From assembly GCA_900544065.1 (NCBI GenBank), contig UQTR01000035.1, forward strand, positions 1-18,585: a DNA stretch of 18,585 nucleotides. Reading direction: 5' to 3'. Positions within the stretch are counted from its first letter, which is position 1; each line of letters opens with the position of its first letter. A program made the position numbers and the translations under genes. The notes beneath the pieces are model-generated. The model worked only from the letters and a program-made list of their open reading frames with translations, was not told the DNA's origin and made no database searches. Shown one piece after another: positions 15,052-18,585 of this stretch. This DNA is from an uncultured Collinsella sp. Lineage in GTDB: Bacteria; Actinomycetota; Coriobacteriia; Coriobacteriales; Coriobacteriaceae.

Positions 15052-15174
15052 GCAAGTGAGTAGACTTTTTTGAACATCCCGAGCAGGCCGGTCATTCTGC
15101 TTTTCAAAACCGCAGGTAGAAAGCTTGTTACAGAACTGCCTGGTCGCCAAAGTTCCAAAAGCCTACTCACTTAG
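15052..15174 (+). repeat. 123-bp inverted-ended repeat element, copy E3
   Basis: AAGTGAGTAGACTTTT at the left (15054-15069) pairs with AAAAGCCTACTCACTT at the right with one mismatch; the outermost two left bases are GC instead of CT. The core AAAACCGCAGGTAGA (15106-15120) is shared with E1. The right end CTTAG contains the TAA stop of the PdxR gene (15171-15173 on the - strand). It has the same orientation as E1 and E2, and its start lies 1,417 bp from the start of E2. Confidence 0.88.
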
Positions 15175-16604
15175 GTTGCAGAGTGCCCCCCCATGAGCTG
15201 CAATTCCAAGGTATTTAGCACTTTTGGACTCAAATCGTCATACTGAACAAGAATTTGAGTTGAGTTTTCAGGGGCAGATGCGCCATCGGCACACCAATAA
15301 CAGTCACTGATATCGACAAAAGGGATACTCGAGCGCGTGAGGGCCCGCGCGAAAGAGCTTTCGTCCGCTTCGCACTCCGCAACCACAGTGCAGTAAAGGC
15401 CCGCGTCTGCATGATCGATCGAAACCTCCCCTGCCGGAAACGTTTTCCGTACAAGCGCCGCCAGGCCATCGCGTGCCTCGCGAGCGCGAACGCGCACGCG
15501 GTTCACATGTCGCTCGTAATCACCCGATTCCAGCAAACGCGCCAAGGCGACCTGATCAACAGAACTTACCGACGAGGCGTAGAAACCAAGTTTGCGTTTA
15601 AACCTCTCCATTAGCTCATCGGGCAGCACCATGTACGCCAAACGCAACGCCGATGAAAGGCTCTTCGAAAACGTGTTGGTGTAGATAACCGACTGGGCGG
15701 CATCGATCGACGCGAGCGCGGGAATCGGCTTGCCGGCAAGGCGAAACTCACAATCAAAGTCGTCTTCGATGAGATACCGACCTGGCCGCTCGGCGGCCCA
15801 GCTCAGCAACGCATAGCGACGTGCAATGCTCGTCACAAGACCGGTCGGATACTGATGAGACGGCATCAGGTGAAGGACATCGGTCCCGGTTTTCTGCAGC
15901 GCGCTCAAGTCCACGCCCTCAGCATCCAACGGGACATGCCGCACTTCGCAACCCATGGCCTGATAGATGCGCGTCAAGCGCAAATAGCCTGGATCCTCGA
16001 CGGCATACACCTTGTCCGCGCCAAGCAACTGAACCAACATGGTATCGAGCAGCTGGGCGCCCGCACCGATAACGATGTTGTCGGGGTCGACATTCATGCC
16101 CCTTGTCCCGCGCAGATGGTGAGCAATCGCACGTCGCAGTCGAGCGGTGCCCTGCGCCGGTGCGGGCGAAAAGATTTCACGTTCGTCTTCGGACGTCAGC
16201 GTCGCCCGTAGCGCACTTTGCCAAAGCCGCGCCGCCTCCAAAGCGGAAGGAGAAAGTGCGTCGAATCGCTCCGCCTGCCCCATGGCATCATGCGCGCTGG
16301 GACCAACAGGGACAGCATCTCGGTCGATATCCCCCGCAGCCAAAGCCAAAACCGGCGCATCCGGAAGCTCGCACGCGTAGTAGCCACGACGCGGCATTGA
16401 GCAAATATAGCCCTCGGCAAGCAACTGGCTATATGCATTCTCGATGGTAATGACACTGATACCCAGATGACTCGCAAAGGCGCGCTTAGACGGCAGATGC
16501 TCCCCCGCCGCAATACGGCCAGCAACAATATCATCGCGAATTTGCTGGTAAACATACTCATAAAGCGATGCTTCGCCGCGATTTTCCAAATTGTAGTCAA
16601 GCAT
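15171..16604 (-). CDS. pdxR: MocR/GntR-family PdxR regulator with aminotransferase-like domain
   Basis: This 477-residue fusion has an N-terminal GntR winged helix (1-~78: SLYEYVYQQIRDDIVAGRI, LPSKRAFASHLGISVITIENAYSQL) and a C-terminal class I aminotransferase-like domain. PLP-site blocks are visible: MPSHQYPTG, IEDDFDCEFR and Lys314 in NTFSKSLSSALR. MocR proteins sense PLP or related compounds, and those divergent from pdxST are PdxR, activating PLP synthesis when PLP is low. I set the start at ATG 16604, with AGGTGA seven bases upstream; the longer frame to 16637 has no family similarity. The stop codon lies inside repeat E3. The C-terminal end (ELQLMGGHSAT) could be slightly altered by the repeat, but the domain is complete. 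Confidence 0.88.
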   Translation of the reverse strand: MLDYNLENRGEASLYEYVYQQIRDDIVAGRIAAGEHLPSKRAFASHLGISVITIENAYSQLLAEGYICSMPRRGYYACELPDAPVLALAAGDIDRDAVPVGPSAHDAMGQAERFDALSPSALEAARLWQSALRATLTSEDEREIFSPAPAQGTARLRRAIAHHLRGTRGMNVDPDNIVIGAGAQLLDTMLVQLLGADKVYAVEDPGYLRLTRIYQAMGCEVRHVPLDAEGVDLSALQKTGTDVLHLMPSHQYPTGLVTSIARRYALLSWAAERPGRYLIEDDFDCEFRLAGKPIPALASIDAAQSVIYTNTFSKSLSSALRLAYMVLPDELMERFKRKLGFYASSVSSVDQVALARLLESGDYERHVNRVRVRAREARDGLAALVRKTFPAGEVSIDHADAGLYCTVVAECEADESSFARALTRSSIPFVDISDCYWCADGASAPENSTQILVQYDDLSPKVLNTLELQLMGGHSAT

Positions 16605-16749
16605 GGGTCTATCACCTGACCTTATCGAATCATTCAATCTGGCATTAGTCTGACCTTGTTATTATCTCGAAAACTGAGTATTTCGCCATACCCAGCTCCC
16701 CGATAGGATGTTCCGTCAAGCAATGTACATGCCAACCAAGGGAGCAACC
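16605..16749. promoter_or_regulatory. Divergent pdxR/pdxS regulatory region with direct repeats
   Basis: CTGACCTT occurs at 16616-16623 and again at 16650-16657, start-to-start 34 bp. MocR regulators such as GabR bind direct repeats at about this distance. A GAATCATTC palindrome (16627-16635) lies between. The second repeat overlaps a possible -35 TTGTTA (16656-16661) of pdxS. Region and spacing are seen; PdxR binding is inferred. Confidence 0.5.
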
Positions 16750-17640
16750 ATGGCAGAACAGACCAGCAAGGCCGATCGCGTCAAACTCAATCGCGAGCTC
16801 GCGCAGATGCTCAAGGGCGGCGTCATCATGGACGTCACCACGCCCGAGCAAGCACGCATCGCCGAGGAGGCGGGCGCCTGCGCCGTCATGGCGCTCGAGC
16901 GCATCCCGGCCGACATCCGCGCCGCAGGCGGCGTCTCGCGCATGAGTGATCCCAAGATGATCAAGGGCATCCAAAAAGCTGTTTCCATCCCCGTTATGGC
17001 CAAGTGCCGCATCGGCCACATTGTCGAGGCGCAGATCCTGCAGGCCATCGAAATCGACTACATCGACGAATCCGAGGTCCTCTCCCCCGCCGATGATGTC
17101 TATCACATCGACAAGACCCAGTTTGACGTGCCGTTTGTCTGCGGCGCCCGCGATCTGGGCGAGGCGTTGCGCCGTGTTGCTGAGGGCGCCACGATGATTC
17201 GCACCAAGGGCGAGCCGGGCACGGGCGACGTCGTTCAGGCCGTGCGTCACATGCGCAAGATCCAAAAGCAGATCCGCGACGTTGTTGCTCTGCGCGACGA
17301 CGAGCTCTTTGAGGCAGCCAAGCAGCTGCAGGTTCCGGTCGAGCTGGTGCGCGAGGTCCATGCCACGGGCAAGCTCCCCGTCGTAAACTTTGCCGCCGGC
17401 GGAGTCGCGACCCCCGCCGACGCCGCGCTGATGATGCAGCTGGGCGCCGAGGGCGTCTTTGTTGGCTCGGGCATCTTTAAGAGCGGCGACCCCGCCAAGC
17501 GCGCCGCCGCCATCGTCAAGGCCGTGGCAAACTTCACCGACGCCAAGCTCATCGCCGAGCTTTCGGAGGACCTGGGCGAGGCCATGGTGGGCATCAACGC
17601 CGACGAAATCGAGATCATCATGGAGGAGCGCGGGCGCTAG
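16750..17640 (+). CDS. pdxS: Pyridoxal 5'-phosphate synthase subunit PdxS
   Basis: This 296-residue barrel enzyme makes PLP from ribose 5-phosphate, glyceraldehyde 3-phosphate and ammonia supplied by PdxT. The very conserved family blocks are present: KGGVIMDVTTPEQARIAEEA with Asp28, MALERIPADIRAAGGVSRMS, catalytic Lys85 in MAKCRIGH, the second lysine in RTKGEPGTGD, and NFAAGGVATPADAALMMQLG...GVFVGSGIF. ATG 16750 follows GGGAG at five bases. The frame is open 14 codons upstream to 16708, but that part shows no similarity. pdxT starts 20 bases downstream with its own ribosome site, forming a pdxST operon. Confidence 0.97.
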   Translation: MAEQTSKADRVKLNRELAQMLKGGVIMDVTTPEQARIAEEAGACAVMALERIPADIRAAGGVSRMSDPKMIKGIQKAVSIPVMAKCRIGHIVEAQILQAIEIDYIDESEVLSPADDVYHIDKTQFDVPFVCGARDLGEALRRVAEGATMIRTKGEPGTGDVVQAVRHMRKIQKQIRDVVALRDDELFEAAKQLQVPVELVREVHATGKLPVVNFAAGGVATPADAALMMQLGAEGVFVGSGIFKSGDPAKRAAAIVKAVANFTDAKLIAELSEDLGEAMVGINADEIEIIMEERGR

Positions 17641-17660
17641 TCCAGCAGAAAGGATCGCAC

Positions 17661-18248
17661 ATGAGCGATTATGCAGACCAAACGGTCGCCGTGCTGGCGG
17701 TCCAGGGCGCTTTTGCCGAGCACGAGGCAAGACTGTCCGAGCTGGGCGCACGTTATATCGAGCTGAGGCAGGCGGCCGATTTGCAGCAGAACTTTGACCG
17801 CCTGGTCCTCCCCGGCGGCGAGTCCACCGTTCAGGGCAAGTTACTTGCCGAGCTTGGTATGCTCGATAAGCTTCGCACCCGCATTGTTGAGGGCATGCCC
17901 GTCCTGGGCACCTGCGCCGGCCTGATTCTGCTGGCTCACGATCTTGCCGCCCATGACGATAAGGGCACGCCGCGTTTGGCAACCATGGATGTACTTGTCG
18001 AGCGCAATGCCTACGGCAGGCAGCTCGGCAGTTTTCGCACCAAGGGTCAGGTGTCCGGCATCGACGGTGAGGTGCCGCTGACGTTTATCCGCGCGCCCCG
18101 CATCGTCGAAGTGCACGGCGACACTGAGGCCTTAGCCGAAGTCGACGGTCGCATCGTCGCCGCCCGCCAAGGCAACCAGCTCGGCGTCACCTTCCACCCC
18201 GAGCTCGACGAAGACACCCGCCTCCACGAACTGTTCCTGCAAATGTAG
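17661..18248 (+). CDS. pdxT: Pyridoxal 5'-phosphate synthase glutaminase subunit PdxT
   Basis: This 195-residue class I glutaminase hydrolyses glutamine and channels ammonia to PdxS. The VAVLAVQGAFAEH start, LVLPGGEST, nucleophile Cys85 in GTCAGLIL, RNAYGRQLGSF and the His179/Glu181 pair in FHPEL complete the triad. It begins at ATG 17661 with AAAGGA six bases upstream. A hairpin-rich intergenic region follows. Confidence 0.96.
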   Translation: MSDYADQTVAVLAVQGAFAEHEARLSELGARYIELRQAADLQQNFDRLVLPGGESTVQGKLLAELGMLDKLRTRIVEGMPVLGTCAGLILLAHDLAAHDDKGTPRLATMDVLVERNAYGRQLGSFRTKGQVSGIDGEVPLTFIRAPRIVEVHGDTEALAEVDGRIVAARQGNQLGVTFHPELDEDTRLHELFLQM

Positions 18249-18288
18249 GCAGAATTTAAACGAGCGTGGATTTTCGGACATACAACAA

Positions 18289-18356
18289 ATGAGAGTGGAT
18301 AATCTCCCACTTTGAGCTTGAATGCAGGCTCAAACCGGGAGATTATCCACTCTCAT
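18289..18356. repeat. Long near-perfect hairpin (27 bp of pairing)
   Basis: 20-bp arms ATGAGAGTGGATAATCTCCC (18289-18308) and its exact complement (18337-18356) enclose a second stem TTTGAGC/GCTCAAA, separated only by an AC/CC internal loop, with a 10-base apical loop. It starts 41 bases past pdxT. A related tract GAGCGTGGATTTTC occurs just upstream (18262-18275). There is no T tract on either side. Confidence 0.75.
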
Positions 18357-18364
18357 CCTATGTA

Positions 18365-18416
18365 GTCGTTGGGGACGTTCTTAAACGACTAGTCAAACAA
18401 GAACGTCCCCAACGAC
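18365..18416. repeat. 18-bp inverted repeat hairpin
   Basis: GTCGTTGGGGACGTTCTT (18365-18382) is exactly repeated in inverse at 18399-18416 across a 16-base loop. It is independent of the first hairpin. Its sequence looks like dispersed repeat units I associate with gut actinobacteria, but that recall is not verified. Confidence 0.75.
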
Positions 18417-18464
18417 CATATTGCGATAGATGACCACGTTTGCCCAGATAAAACCGACCAAAAT

Positions 18465-18489
18465 AAACCTGTCCCTTTTTGGCAGGTTT
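18465..18489 (+). repeat. AAACCTG/CAGGTTT hairpin
   Basis: 7-bp arms (18465-18471 and 18483-18489), extendable by two pairs, enclose a pyrimidine-rich loop CCCTTTTTGG. A T follows. It could act as a terminator or be another dispersed hairpin unit. Confidence 0.5.
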
Positions 18490-18492
18490 TGA

Positions 18493-18585
18493 TCAAGGCA
18501 ACGCCGATGTTTTGGTACCGACAGCGAAAACCCGCCAGAGCGAGCAAGGTGCCTTGAAACGAGGCGGCATTGACCTTCTGGTCAT
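18493..18585 (-). other. Uncharacterised open tail at the window edge
   Basis: The last ~95 bases are open in two frames. On the - strand, an ATG at the very edge gives 30 codons (MTRRSMPPRFKAPCSLWRVF...) ending in TGA at 18493. On the + strand, a frame reads DQGNADVLVPTAKTRQ without stop. Either may be a fragment of a dispersed repeat or a truncated gene; neither matches a family I can name. Confidence 0.25.

Noticed and set aside
578..15174. 123-bp repeats as integron attC sites
   Set aside because: The ends lack the RYYYAAC/GTTRRRY core sites, the inverted ends are long and nearly perfect, and no integron integrase is in view.
16645..17982. 445-codon open frame antisense to pdxS and pdxT
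   Set aside because: It spans two highly conserved genes on the other strand and shows no recognisable domain.
1..18585. CRISPR array or complete insertion sequence
   Set aside because: No regularly spaced short repeats and no transposase or integrase gene is present.

Overview
The window reads as a high-GC, gut-type actinobacterium of the Coriobacteriia, most like Collinsella. The grounds are the GC-rich codon use, an actinobacterial Ski2-like helicase with a DUF3516-like C-terminus, a reverse rubrerythrin, and a restriction-nuclease-like protein of a kind I associate with Coriobacteriia. The genus is inferred, not proven. The first 13 bases match the 3' end of the Tn5/Nextera mosaic end, so the left edge is a draft-contig end. 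The right edge runs out in repeat-rich sequence.

Layout. Bases 14-512 hold the C-terminal part of trmB (tRNA m7G46 methyltransferase). A 123-bp repeat element (E1) follows, then a large SF2 helicase on the + strand ending at a strong terminator (3527-3566). From 3584 to 12686 all genes are on the - strand: a coiled-coil DUF2130 protein; a sugar-uptake operon read bglG-type antiterminator > PTS EIIBC > ChbG/YdjC deacetylase, with a RAT-like antiterminator site and overlapping terminator before the PTS gene; a metallophosphoesterase; a tiny charged protein; and an iron-containing alcohol dehydrogenase followed 8 bp later by an aldehyde dehydrogenase. Divergent from the dehydrogenase pair is a reverse rubrerythrin on the + strand. 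Next come repeat E2, a predicted PD-(D/E)XK-type protein on the - strand, repeat E3, and the vitamin B6 locus: a MocR/PdxR regulator (- strand) divergent from pdxS-pdxT (+ strand), which make pyridoxal 5'-phosphate. The last 300 bases contain three long hairpins in a row.

How parts work together. The antiterminator, the PTS permease and the deacetylase look like one inducible unit for an amino-sugar or beta-glucoside type substrate, but no EIIA and no phospho-glycosidase are present here. PdxR probably controls pdxST from the shared intergenic region, where an 8-bp direct repeat recurs at a 34-bp interval. The dehydrogenase pair has two similar dyad sites upstream that suggest a dedicated repressor.

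The most unusual signal is the repeat family. Three gap-free, 123-bp elements at 578-700, 13635-13757 and 15052-15174 lie in the same orientation, have inverted-repeat ends of about 18-19 bp and share an internal core. Two of them directly flank the nuclease-like gene, and their right ends supply the stop codons of that gene and of pdxR. This resembles a repeat-bounded gene cassette.
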